Assembly (NCBI GenBank): GCA_015064505.1
Contig: SVSB01000008.1
Coordinates: 1-63,787, forward strand
Source of the DNA: Oscillospiraceae bacterium
GTDB taxonomy: Bacteria; Bacillota; Clostridia; Oscillospirales; CAG-272
Length of the DNA: 63,787 bases
Direction of reading: 5' to 3'
Shown: positions 53,143-61,645 of the stretch, piece by piece
Layout of the letters: each line of letters starts with the position of its first letter
How positions within the stretch are numbered: position 1 is the first letter of the stretch
Notes under the pieces: model-generated
Database searches by the model: none
Told to the model about the DNA's origin: nothing
What the model saw: only the letters and a program-made list of their open reading frames with translations
Position numbers and translations under genes: made by a program

Positions 53143-55554
53143 ATGAAAAACAGATTCACAAAAAAAGCCGAGAATTCCCTTAAAACAGCAAAGAACGCCG
53201 CTGAAGCCTTCGGTCACACCTATATCGGAAGCGAACACATACTCATCGGTTTGGTAAACGAAAAAGGCAGCGTTGCATCCAAAATGCTTGAAAGCAAAGG
53301 CTTGGATGCGGAAAGATTAACGAAAAAGCTTAGCACAATTATCGGCAAAGGTAACAGAAACGAGCTACAAGGCGCGGATATGACCCCAAAAACCCGAAAG
53401 ATCATCACAGACGCGGGAAAACTTGCTGATTCCCTCGGCTTTTCTTTTATAGGTACAGAGCATATTCTTAGCTGTATACTGAGGGAGGCCGACAGTACCG
53501 CCGTAAGGCTGCTGGAAGAATGCAGCGTTGATACAAGCGAGATGCTTCGCGAGGTTAACGCGTTTTTTGGCGCAGTTGAAGAAATGAAGGATATCCCACA
53601 CGAGGAAGATAGAAAAAAACCGTCGAGGATCAATCAAGGGTCAGCACTTTTGACTTACGGGAAGGATCTGAGCGAGGGATTCAAGAAGGGCTCGGCAGAT
53701 CCAATCATCGGAAGAGAGCGGGAAATTGGTCGGGTCATCAGAATACTGTCGAGAAAAACCAAGAACAATCCCCTGCTCATCGGCGAACCCGGAGTTGGAA
53801 AAACCGCAATTGCCGAGGGACTTGCTGCGGCAATCGTTTCAAGAACTGTGCCGGATGCTCTCCACGGCAAGCAGATAATATGTCTCGATATCTCCGCAAT
53901 GATTGCCGGAGCAAAATACCGCGGAGAATTTGAAGAGAGACTAAAGGCTGCAATCAACGAGGCTAAACGGGACAAGGACGTTATTCTGTTTATCGACGAG
54001 ATCCACACAATAATCGGCGCAGGAAGTGCCGAAGGGGCCATGGATGCGGCAAATATTCTGAAGCCGCCTCTTGCAAGGGGCGAAATTCGTGTTATAGGCG
54101 CAACAACGCTGGACGAGTATACAAGACACATAGAGAAAGATGCCGCCCTTGAGAGACGTTTTCAGCCCGTCAGAGTACTTGAACCAACGCCGCAGGAAGC
54201 TGAAGTTATTCTCCTCGGTCTGAAAAGCAGCTTTGAGCAACATCACGGAATTAACATCGAGGACAAAGCGGTTTGTGAGGCAGTAAAACTTTCTGTCAGA
54301 TATATGCCCGAAAGATATCTGCCCGATAAAGCGATTGACGTGCTTGACGAAGCCGCATCTCAGCTGAAAATTGATTCTGCACGGCAGCCTGCAGATATTG
54401 AAAACCTGAGAAAGGAGCTTGCGGTACTGAGATTGAAAAAGGAAGATGCCATACGAAAGGGTGATATTGAACGAGCTGAAAAGCTTAGATCAAGGGAGGT
54501 TACAAAGAACAAGGCCCTGCTGTCAAAGCGAACTGCCTGGGAAAGGAGAAAGCGCTCCTTAAAGCCGACTCTGACAAAAGAAATGCTGATCTCATCGTTT
54601 ACGGAGCAAACAGGCATATCGGTATATGGAAACGAAAAAGCGGCGGTGAGCGAGCTTAACTCCCTATCACGATTAAAAGAGAATATTCTGGGGCAGGATG
54701 AAGCGTGCGAAAGAGCTGCCAGAGCTATACTTCGCGGCAAAATAGGCATAAGAGAAGACCGAAAGCCCGTATGCTCTCTTCTTTTTATGGGACCTACGGG
54801 AGTGGGAAAAACCGCGCTTGCAGAAGAAATATCAAAAGCGCTTTACGGAGACGGCTCACTACTCAGGCTTGATATGTCGGAATACTCGGAAAGACAGAGC
54901 ATATCGAAACTGATAGGCTCACCTCCGGGATATATAGGATACGATGAGCCCGGAAGGCTGACTGAAAGGGTACGCAATTATCCGAACAGCGTAATATTAT
55001 TTGACGAGATAGACAAGGCGCATCCTGACATATATTCCCTTCTTTTGCAGATACTTGACGAAGGAATGCTGAAAGACAGCAGAGGCAGAGCGGCGCATTT
55101 TTCGGGAAGCGTAATTATAATGACTTCAAACTACGGTGTTAAAGGCGGAAACGTAGGATTTACGGAAATAAAGCGCGACGAAAGGTCGCAACTTGACGCA
55201 AAATTCAGCCCCGAGCTTGTAAACAGAATAGACGAGGTGATACAGTTTGATATTCTCGGAAGAGATGCTCTTACGGCCATTGCCGAAAAATCTGTCTCAA
55301 GGCTTTTGAAAAGACTTGAGTCGATCGGTTATTACGCCGAGCTTGTTCACGGTGCAATCAACGAGCTGATCGACGAAGAGGCTTGCAAAAAATACGGAGC
55401 AAGAGCCTTGCTGAGAAATATCAAAAACATGATTGAAGACCCCGTGACTCTGGCAATATTACAAGATAAGGTAGAGCGCGGGGAGCCCTTTGGAATCACG
55501 ATTTCAAACGGAGAGACAGAGATTCACGGAATTTCCGATACTGTAAAAGCATAA
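53143..55554 (+). CDS. clpC: ClpC-type AAA+ chaperone ATPase
   Basis: 803-residue Hsp100 unfoldase that feeds substrates to ClpP. A double Clp-N repeat spans 1-140. AAA-1 has Walker A GEPGVGKT at 214-221 and FIDEIHTIIG. A middle region with a short coiled coil (about 430-480) follows, then AAA-2 with GPTGVGKT, ILFDEIDKAHPDI and the C-terminal D2-small domain. The family usually sits in a ctsR-mcsA-mcsB-clpC operon; none of these is adjacent. No CtsR heptad or CIRCE repeat is visible upstream. ATG 53143 follows CGGAGGTAG. Confidence 0.95.
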   Translation: MKNRFTKKAENSLKTAKNAAEAFGHTYIGSEHILIGLVNEKGSVASKMLESKGLDAERLTKKLSTIIGKGNRNELQGADMTPKTRKIITDAGKLADSLGFSFIGTEHILSCILREADSTAVRLLEECSVDTSEMLREVNAFFGAVEEMKDIPHEEDRKKPSRINQGSALLTYGKDLSEGFKKGSADPIIGREREIGRVIRILSRKTKNNPLLIGEPGVGKTAIAEGLAAAIVSRTVPDALHGKQIICLDISAMIAGAKYRGEFEERLKAAINEAKRDKDVILFIDEIHTIIGAGSAEGAMDAANILKPPLARGEIRVIGATTLDEYTRHIEKDAALERRFQPVRVLEPTPQEAEVILLGLKSSFEQHHGINIEDKAVCEAVKLSVRYMPERYLPDKAIDVLDEAASQLKIDSARQPADIENLRKELAVLRLKKEDAIRKGDIERAEKLRSREVTKNKALLSKRTAWERRKRSLKPTLTKEMLISSFTEQTGISVYGNEKAAVSELNSLSRLKENILGQDEACERAARAILRGKIGIREDRKPVCSLLFMGPTGVGKTALAEEISKALYGDGSLLRLDMSEYSERQSISKLIGSPPGYIGYDEPGRLTERVRNYPNSVILFDEIDKAHPDIYSLLLQILDEGMLKDSRGRAAHFSGSVIIMTSNYGVKGGNVGFTEIKRDERSQLDAKFSPELVNRIDEVIQFDILGRDALTAIAEKSVSRLLKRLESIGYYAELVHGAINELIDEEACKKYGARALLRNIKNMIEDPVTLAILQDKVERGEPFGITISNGETEIHGISDTVKA

Positions 55555-55556
55555 AG

Positions 55557-55588
55557 AAAAAACGGTGCTCGCACACCGTTTTTTCTTT
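55557..55588. terminator. Bidirectional terminator after clpC
   Basis: An 11-bp stem AAAAAACGGTG / CACCGTTTTTT (55557-55567 / 55574-55584) with a 6-nt loop and T-rich tail, between the convergent clpC and nitroreductase genes. Confidence 0.9.
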
Positions 55589-56107
55589 TTATAGGATTAC
55601 AAAGGTCTCGGTAACTGCTTTACGGTTTTTCGGTCTCGGTTCAGTCTCGGCGGAAGTACCGAGGCAGATAACCATTGCAACGCTTCTGTCGCCGGGAATA
55701 TCAAATACCCGCTTAACGTCAGCTTCATCGTAGGTTCCCAGTATACAGGAGGCAACGCCGATGGAATGAGCTTCCAGACAGATCTGCATAATGCACATTC
55801 CGATATCGTACTCGGCGTATCTGCGCTTCATCGCAATCCCTTCGGGAAGGGGCTCCTCGGTAATGGCAACAACAGCGCCGCAATCACCAACGAACAGATT
55901 GCGACCGATACGTTCAAACGACGCGCCAAGTTCTGAGATAAGCTTTTGCTTGTTAGTGGCATAAAGCTTCCACGGCTGAGTATTTCGAGCGGAAGGAGCA
56001 AGCCTGCCCGCCTCAAGTATCTTCAAAAGCTGTTCATCGGAAACGAGCTGACCGCTATAAGCTCTGGTGCTGTGACGTTCGCGTAGTAAATCAAGAATAT
56101 CGTCCAT
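55589..56107 (-). CDS. Nitroreductase family protein
   Basis: 172-residue FMN-dependent oxidoreductase of the small nitroreductase type. RHSTRAYSG near the N-terminus and GRLAPSARNTQPWKLYA are FMN-contact segments. The late CLGTSAETEPRPKNRK is the usual P-R-K tail. Substrates may be nitro compounds, quinones or flavins. ATG 56107 overlaps the glnS stop by one base (TGATG) and has GGAGA eight bases upstream. Last gene of the MBL-gltX-glnS unit. Confidence 0.92.
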   Translation of the reverse strand: MDDILDLLRERHSTRAYSGQLVSDEQLLKILEAGRLAPSARNTQPWKLYATNKQKLISELGASFERIGRNLFVGDCGAVVAITEEPLPEGIAMKRRYAEYDIGMCIMQICLEAHSIGVASCILGTYDEADVKRVFDIPGDRSVAMVICLGTSAETEPRPKNRKAVTETFVIL

Positions 56108-57768
56108 CACTTATTCTCCGCAGGCTTAAAGCTGTCCTTAAGACTAACGATGCGGTTGAAGGTGTTGGGGTGCTTAGTATCGGTAACGTAATAACCCGTA
56201 CGAACGAACTGATATCTGCTAACCTCTCCATCCTTAAAGAGTCCGGGCTCAACAAGAATGCCACTTATCTTCTTTGCAGATCCGGGATTAAGATAATCGT
56301 CAAAGGTCTTATCCTCGGGAATATCGCCAACGTTTGCAATGGTAAAGAGCTTATCGTATTCCATAACGTCAGCGCGCTCTGCGTAATCAGCGGAAAGCCA
56401 GTGGATGGTTCCCTTGATTTTTCTTCCGTCCACGGGATTACCATTGCCTGTTTCAAGGTCAGCAGTGCAGTATACCGTAGTTACGTTTCCGTTCTCGTCC
56501 TTATCAAATCCCGTGCACTTAACGACGTATCCGCCCATAAGACGAACCTCTCCGTCGGGCTTCAAACGGTGGAACTTGGGAGGCGGAACCTCGGCAAAGT
56601 CAGCGCGGTCAATATAAAGCTCTTTTGTAAAGGGAACCTTTCTTGTTCCCGCTTCGGGATCTGAAGGATTGTTGGGAAGCTCAAAGTATTCGGTCTTATC
56701 GGCATCATAGTTGGTAACTATGAGTTTAACGGGATCCATTACCGCAATTCTGCGCTGAGCTGTAGCATTAAGCTCCTCGCGGATGCAATGCTCAAGAAGC
56801 TCTATATCAACTACGCTGTATGCCTTTGCAACGCCCGCACGTTTAACGAAATCAAAGATTGCGGTAGGAGTATAGCCGCGGCGGCGAAGGCCGCAAATAG
56901 TGGGCATACGGGGATCGTCCCAACCGTCAACGAGTCCTCTTTCCACAAGGGCGCGGAGATAACGCTTACTCATAACCGTATAGGTCACGTTGAGGCGGGC
57001 AAACTCGCGCTGCTTGGGTTTGGGATCAAAACCAATATTATCAACAACCCATTCATAGAGAGGTCTGTGGTTCTCAAACTCAAGAGAGCAGAGGGAGTGG
57101 GTAATTCCCTCAAGGGCGTCCTGAATGGGATGTGCGTAATCGTAAAGGGGGTAAATGCACCACTTACTTCCCTGTCTGTGATGGGAGATGTGCAGGATTC
57201 GGTAAATTGCAGGGTCGCGCATATTCATATTGGGCGAAGCCATATCAATCTTCGCGCGCAGAGTTTTGCTACCGTCGGGGAACTCACCGTTCTTCATGCG
57301 CTCAAACAGATCCAGATTCTCCTCAACGGAGCGGTTTCTGTAGGGGCTTTCTTTGCCGGGCTCAGTAAGGGTTCCGCGGTAATCGCGAAGCTCATCTGCA
57401 GTAAGATCGCAAACGTAAGCCTTTCCCTCCTTGATAAGCTTTATCGCATACTCGTAGCACTTATCAAAATAATCGGAGCCGTAGTAAATGCCGCCGGTGG
57501 GCTCTGCGCCAAGCCAGATAAGATCGTTCAAAATCGACTCGACGTACTCGTTATCCTCCTTGGAAGGGTTGGTATCGTCGTATCTCAGATTGAATTTTCC
57601 GCCGTATTTCTTTGCTGTTGAGCTGTTGATCCAGATAGCCTTAGCACTTCCTATATGAAGATAACCGTTAGGCTCGGGCGGAAAACGGGTGTGAACGTGG
57701 GTATATTCGCCGCTCGCAAGATCGGCATCGATTATATCGTGAATAAAGTTGTTATTAGTTTCAGCCAT
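56107..57768 (-). CDS. glnS: Glutaminyl-tRNA synthetase
   Basis: 553 residues, class Ib. HIGH motif NGYLHIGSAKA near residue 35, RYDDTNPSKED, and KMSKS-type VMSKRYL near 270, then the two C-terminal anticodon beta barrels. GlnRS charges tRNA-Gln directly; many Bacillota instead use GatCAB, so its presence is a lineage trait. It follows gltX by 10 bp and shares the same class; the tandem is likely an old arrangement. The SD is AAGGAG. Confidence 0.97.
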   Translation of the reverse strand: MAETNNNFIHDIIDADLASGEYTHVHTRFPPEPNGYLHIGSAKAIWINSSTAKKYGGKFNLRYDDTNPSKEDNEYVESILNDLIWLGAEPTGGIYYGSDYFDKCYEYAIKLIKEGKAYVCDLTADELRDYRGTLTEPGKESPYRNRSVEENLDLFERMKNGEFPDGSKTLRAKIDMASPNMNMRDPAIYRILHISHHRQGSKWCIYPLYDYAHPIQDALEGITHSLCSLEFENHRPLYEWVVDNIGFDPKPKQREFARLNVTYTVMSKRYLRALVERGLVDGWDDPRMPTICGLRRRGYTPTAIFDFVKRAGVAKAYSVVDIELLEHCIREELNATAQRRIAVMDPVKLIVTNYDADKTEYFELPNNPSDPEAGTRKVPFTKELYIDRADFAEVPPPKFHRLKPDGEVRLMGGYVVKCTGFDKDENGNVTTVYCTADLETGNGNPVDGRKIKGTIHWLSADYAERADVMEYDKLFTIANVGDIPEDKTFDDYLNPGSAKKISGILVEPGLFKDGEVSRYQFVRTGYYVTDTKHPNTFNRIVSLKDSFKPAENK

Positions 57769-57778
57769 TTTAAACTCC

Positions 57779-59470
57779 TTAAGAAAGTTTTGCTATTGCG
57801 TCGTTGATCCTTGATACGACGGTATCGTTGCCAAGGATCTGCATAACCTCGTACATATCGGGCGAAGAACGCTTGCCCGTTACCGCCACGCGAATAAACG
57901 AGCTGATATCGGCGACGTTGCCCTTATAGCTCTCGGGGCTTGCCTTATACGCCTTCATATCACTTGCAAATCCCATTTCATCGGCGATCTTCTTTACCTT
58001 CTCAAACCAAAGATTCATATCATCGGAGAAATCGTAAGTTTCAAGGAATTTCTTGAGGGCGCCTGAGATGCATTCCTTATCAAAATTCTCGGGATACTCG
58101 TCGCATACTGAGAAAAACTCATCGTAGAACAAAGCCATATAGGGCTTTGCGTCTGCCCAGGTAGCAAGATCCTTGCGGGGCTTCTTACCGCCGCGGCCGA
58201 TGGAAAGGATCCTTATTGCCTTTGCCTTATCCGCGGCAAGGACGGAAGCAAACCCGGGATCATACTGCTCTGCCCAAGGAAGCAGCTTATCGTAAACCTC
58301 TTCAGCGGTAAGGCGGGAAATTATATTCTTTGATACGTCAGTTAGCTTTGCAAAGTCAAGAAGCGCACCGGAATTGGACATCTTCTTGAAGCTGAAAGGA
58401 AATTCCTTATAGGATTTTTCGGGGTTCTGCATTCTCCACTCGTCGTAATTGGAGTTGAGAATAGTCATAATATACTCGCAAACGCACTCGGGAAGGTATC
58501 CGCCGCGCTTGTAATCCTTCATATCAAGACCCATATCGCGCTTGGAAAGCTTCTTCTTATTGCCGTTCTCGTCAAGCTTCATGATCTGCGCGGTGTGCAG
58601 ATACTTGGGCATCTTGAAGCCGAGATACTTAAAGAGCTGCAAGTGCTTCGGAAGGCTGGGAAGCCACTCCTCACCTCTGATAACGTGAGTTGTACCCATA
58701 AGATGATCGTCGATGGCGTGGGCAAAGTGATAAGTGGGAATTCCATCGGATTTAAGAAGAACGAAATCCTCATCGTTCTCAGGAAGTTCAAGTGCTCCGC
58801 GAACGAGATCCCCTACCTTGGTCTTCTTTTCGCCGTCGCCCTCAGAAAGTATACGAAGCACGAAAGGATCGCCCGCCGCAACGTGAGCTTCTACTTCTTC
58901 AAGTGTGAACTCTCTCTGCTTGAGCATCTCCTCGCGCTGGGCACTTGCGGACTCCTCGGTCCATACCTTGCTCTTTACTTCGGCCTTTTTATCGGTTGCG
59001 TTAAGCTGGTCAAGCTCCTCCTTAGTTGTGAATACGGGATAAGCCTTTCCTTCGCTTACAAGCTTCTTTGCATACACGTGATAGATGTGGGCACGCTCGC
59101 TTTGGCGGTAGGGTCCGTAATTACCCTTATCACATATCTCGCCATCCTCTCCGATTGCGGCGCCCTCGTCAAATTCCATACCGTATTCCGCAAGGGTCTT
59201 TATCAGCTCAACAGCCGCACCGGGAACCTCACGCTTTGCATCTGTATCCTCGATACGGAGATAAAACACACCGTCCGAAAGATGAGCAAGCCGCTCGTCG
59301 ATCATAGAGCCGTAAATTCCGCCAAGATGTATGAAACCCGTAGGGCTGGGAGCAAATCTGGTTACCTTAGCTCCTTCGGGAAGGTCACGGGGCGGATATC
59401 TGCGCTCAACATCCTCACAAGTATCTGTTACGTTAGGAAACAGAAGTTCCGCAAGCTTATTATAATCCAT
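57779..59470 (-). CDS. gltX: Glutamyl-tRNA synthetase
   Basis: 563 residues, longer than the usual ~480. The catalytic core has RFAPSPTGFIHLGG near residue 38, YLRIEDTDAKRE, HVIRGEEWLPSLPKHLQLF and KLSKRD. The first ~36 residues (before VTRFAPSP) are an extension that classic GluRS lacks. A specificity for tRNA-Glu only is expected because glnS is next door. ATG 59470 follows CAGGTAA; an open extension to 59545 overlaps the previous gene and is not favoured. Confidence 0.95.
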   Translation of the reverse strand: MDYNKLAELLFPNVTDTCEDVERRYPPRDLPEGAKVTRFAPSPTGFIHLGGIYGSMIDERLAHLSDGVFYLRIEDTDAKREVPGAAVELIKTLAEYGMEFDEGAAIGEDGEICDKGNYGPYRQSERAHIYHVYAKKLVSEGKAYPVFTTKEELDQLNATDKKAEVKSKVWTEESASAQREEMLKQREFTLEEVEAHVAAGDPFVLRILSEGDGEKKTKVGDLVRGALELPENDEDFVLLKSDGIPTYHFAHAIDDHLMGTTHVIRGEEWLPSLPKHLQLFKYLGFKMPKYLHTAQIMKLDENGNKKKLSKRDMGLDMKDYKRGGYLPECVCEYIMTILNSNYDEWRMQNPEKSYKEFPFSFKKMSNSGALLDFAKLTDVSKNIISRLTAEEVYDKLLPWAEQYDPGFASVLAADKAKAIRILSIGRGGKKPRKDLATWADAKPYMALFYDEFFSVCDEYPENFDKECISGALKKFLETYDFSDDMNLWFEKVKKIADEMGFASDMKAYKASPESYKGNVADISSFIRVAVTGKRSSPDMYEVMQILGNDTVVSRINDAIAKLS

Positions 59471-59486
59471 AGTTACCTGCCTTTTG

Positions 59487-60113
59487 TCATATATTCTGCG
59501 CCACGTAGCGCGATAATTCATAATTATTTTGCTTTTCCCTGTCAAGAGTCGTCAAAACGTCATGGCCCGGATAGATCTTGAGATTGCCCTCAATCGCCGC
59601 AAGCTTTTTTAAAGAAAGCCGCATTTTATTATAATCTCCGCCCGGCAGATCGCATCTGCCGATTCCATCGCAAAACAGCGTGTCACCGGTAAAAAGATCG
59701 TTTCCGCAAGAATAGCAGAGAGAGCCTTCGGTGTGACCAGGTGTTGCGATAACCTTAACGGTCGCGTCACCTATCGAAATTACGTCTCCATCGTCAACGA
59801 ATACGGGAGAAGCGCTACTGATAACCTCATCAAGGCCAAACAAAGCAGAGGCGTTGGCTCTGCTGTCCTTCAGCATCCGTCCATCCCTTGAGGACATATA
59901 AGCCTTCACGTTTTCACCAAGGTAAGAGTCAAGGGCAAGAATATGATCGAAATGACCGTGAGTGAGGAGAACGTGGGTAACCTTGACGTTCTCGGGAACG
60001 CTGAAAGCGGAAAGAGGAACGGAAGGGTCAATAACTGCGGCATAGCTTCCGCAAACAAGCATATAGCAATTGCTTTGATAACCGTACGTTTTTGCTAAAT
60101 ATACCTTAGTCAT
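59487..60113 (-). CDS. MBL-fold metallohydrolase (glyoxalase-II-like)
   Basis: 208 residues. The metal-binding THGHFDH (51-57), PGHTEGSLCY, FTGDTLFCDGIGRCDLPGG and the final YPGHD are all present, so a dinuclear site is intact. The pattern matches the hydroxyacylglutathione-hydrolase-like group. The substrate is unknown. The SD is AGGAGG. First gene of the MBL-gltX-glnS-nitroreductase unit. Confidence 0.93.
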   Translation of the reverse strand: MTKVYLAKTYGYQSNCYMLVCGSYAAVIDPSVPLSAFSVPENVKVTHVLLTHGHFDHILALDSYLGENVKAYMSSRDGRMLKDSRANASALFGLDEVISSASPVFVDDGDVISIGDATVKVIATPGHTEGSLCYSCGNDLFTGDTLFCDGIGRCDLPGGDYNKMRLSLKKLAAIEGNLKIYPGHDVLTTLDREKQNNYELSRYVAQNI

Positions 60114-60139
60114 AAAACCTCCTACTAACTCAATTTAAT

Positions 60140-60168
60140 ATTTTACTACATATTACCGATTTTTTCAA
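60140..60168 (-). promoter_or_regulatory. Promoter for the MBL-gltX-glnS unit
   Basis: On the minus strand, TTGAAA (60168-60163), a 17-bp spacer and TAAAAT (60145-60140). Confidence 0.7.
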
Positions 60169-60265
60169 TAAAATGTTGAAAAATTATCGCACATTTTTTT
60201 ATCCGTAACCGCATATCCGTCTTCGAATATATTATTAATGCGGCTACTGCCGCAAAGGAGGTAAA

Positions 60266-60475
60266 ATGATTACTTCTTTGATCACCGTAGGCTCACAGAC
60301 GAACGCCATAAAGGCTCAAAAATTTCTCAAGAATTACGGTGTCGCTTCAGAGACCGTAAAAACAGAAGGCAAAACGGGAAGAGGTTGCATTTACGCAGTT
60401 AAAGTCCGTTCAGAAGATTACGAACAGATAAAAAGATTGCTGGTAAACGGCGGACTGATAAAGGAAGAACGATGA
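60266..60475 (+). CDS. DUF3343 protein (putative Se/S carrier)
   Basis: 69 residues: ITVGSQTNAIKAQKFLKNYG, then TGRGCIYAVKV with one cysteine (Cys41), the only thiol and the family position. DUF3343 proteins are small TusA-like carriers found near selenium and sulfur genes. The SD AAAGGAGG is excellent. Its stop overlaps the start of the desulfurase gene by 4 bp (ATGA), so both are made together and probably pass sulfur or selenium from one to the other. Confidence 0.9.
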   Translation: MITSLITVGSQTNAIKAQKFLKNYGVASETVKTEGKTGRGCIYAVKVRSEDYEQIKRLLVNGGLIKEER

Positions 60476-61605
60476 GCAGCTTATATTTTGACAACGCGGC
60501 AACGAGCTACCCGAAGCCAACCGAGGTTTACAAAGCCTGCTGCAACGCGCTATTGTACTGCGGCGGAAATCCGGGCAGAAGCAATCACGATCTATCGCTT
60601 CAATCGGCAAGAGCGGTATATGAAGCAAGAGAAGCCGTCTCGGAGCTTCTGAACTTTTACGACCCATCAAGAGTTGTTTTTGCTCCGAACGCCACCTATG
60701 CGCTTAATACGGCTATTCTGGGTATTCCCGGAATAGGAGGAAAAATAATAATTTCCGATATGGAGCATAACGCGGTTTTGCGTGCGGTTGCAGAAAAATG
60801 CAGAAGAGACGGCGCAAGCTACGAAGTTTTCAGAACCTATGACGGAGACGACAGAAAAACTCTCGCTTCACTTGAAAACCATCTGAACGAAAATTGCCGA
60901 GCCGTAGTTATAAACGCGGCATCTAACGTTGATGGAAGAATACTGCCGATAAAAGCAATAAGCAAGCTCTGCAAGCAAAGGAACATTCCCGTTATAATCG
61001 ATGCATCTCAGCTTTTGCCGCACAGAATTATCGATGCAAAAGAAATAGATTTCACCTTTCTGTGCTGTGCGGGTCACAAGGGGCTGCTATCGCCAATGGG
61101 GTGCGGTTTTTCATTAATCGGCATAAACGCCGAGCAATTCACGCCGCTTACCTTTGGCGGAAACGGAATAAACTCCATGGAGCTGTTTATGGGGGATGAG
61201 CTGCCTGAAAGATATGAAGCGGGAACGCTGCCGGTCCCCGCAATAGCAGGATTGAGCGCAGGAGTTCGTTTCGTAATGAAGCACGGAAAAGAAATAGAAG
61301 AGCACACAAGAGCCATAACGGACAAAATCATTGATAAGCTAACGGAAATCAAGGGTGTACGTGTATTCCACAGCAACTGCGGATGCCCGGTAATAAGCTT
61401 TACCGCAGAAGGAATCAGCTCCGATCTTGTGGCGGAAATGCTGTCAAAGCGGGGGATATGCGTACGGAGCGGACTGCATTGTGCGCCTCTTGCGCACTGC
61501 ACTCTTGGAACCGAAAACGGAGGAACTGTACGCATCAGCCCATATTTTGCAAATACAGAAATCGATTGCAACCATCTTATCAAATCCATCTGCGAGCTGA
61601 AATAA
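60472..61605 (+). CDS. Cysteine desulfurase (class V aminotransferase)
   Basis: 377 residues; PLP enzyme of the SufS/CsdA-like group. Visible are YFDNAATSYPKP, SDMEHNAVLR (His99 stacking on PLP), VVINAASNVDG, IIDASQLLPH (Asp177, Gln180), CCAGHKGLLSPMGCG (Lys203 Schiff base) and RSGLHCAPLAH (Cys337, the sulfur acceptor loop). Such enzymes supply sulfur, or selenium from selenocysteine. No sufBCD, iscU or thiI is next to it; DUF3343 is the only partner, which points to a dedicated carrier route. Confidence 0.93.
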   Translation: MSSLYFDNAATSYPKPTEVYKACCNALLYCGGNPGRSNHDLSLQSARAVYEAREAVSELLNFYDPSRVVFAPNATYALNTAILGIPGIGGKIIISDMEHNAVLRAVAEKCRRDGASYEVFRTYDGDDRKTLASLENHLNENCRAVVINAASNVDGRILPIKAISKLCKQRNIPVIIDASQLLPHRIIDAKEIDFTFLCCAGHKGLLSPMGCGFSLIGINAEQFTPLTFGGNGINSMELFMGDELPERYEAGTLPVPAIAGLSAGVRFVMKHGKEIEEHTRAITDKIIDKLTEIKGVRVFHSNCGCPVISFTAEGISSDLVAEMLSKRGICVRSGLHCAPLAHCTLGTENGGTVRISPYFANTEIDCNHLIKSICELK

Positions 61606-61608
61606 ACG

Positions 61609-61634
61609 AGACCCCCGGATCGCTCCGGGGGTCT
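61609..61634. terminator. Hairpin between desulfurase and solute-binding genes
   Basis: An 11-bp perfect stem AGACCCCCGGA / TCCGGGGGTCT with loop TCGC. The flanking T-tracts are weak, so efficiency is uncertain. Confidence 0.7.
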
Positions 61635-61645
61635 GATATACGGAA

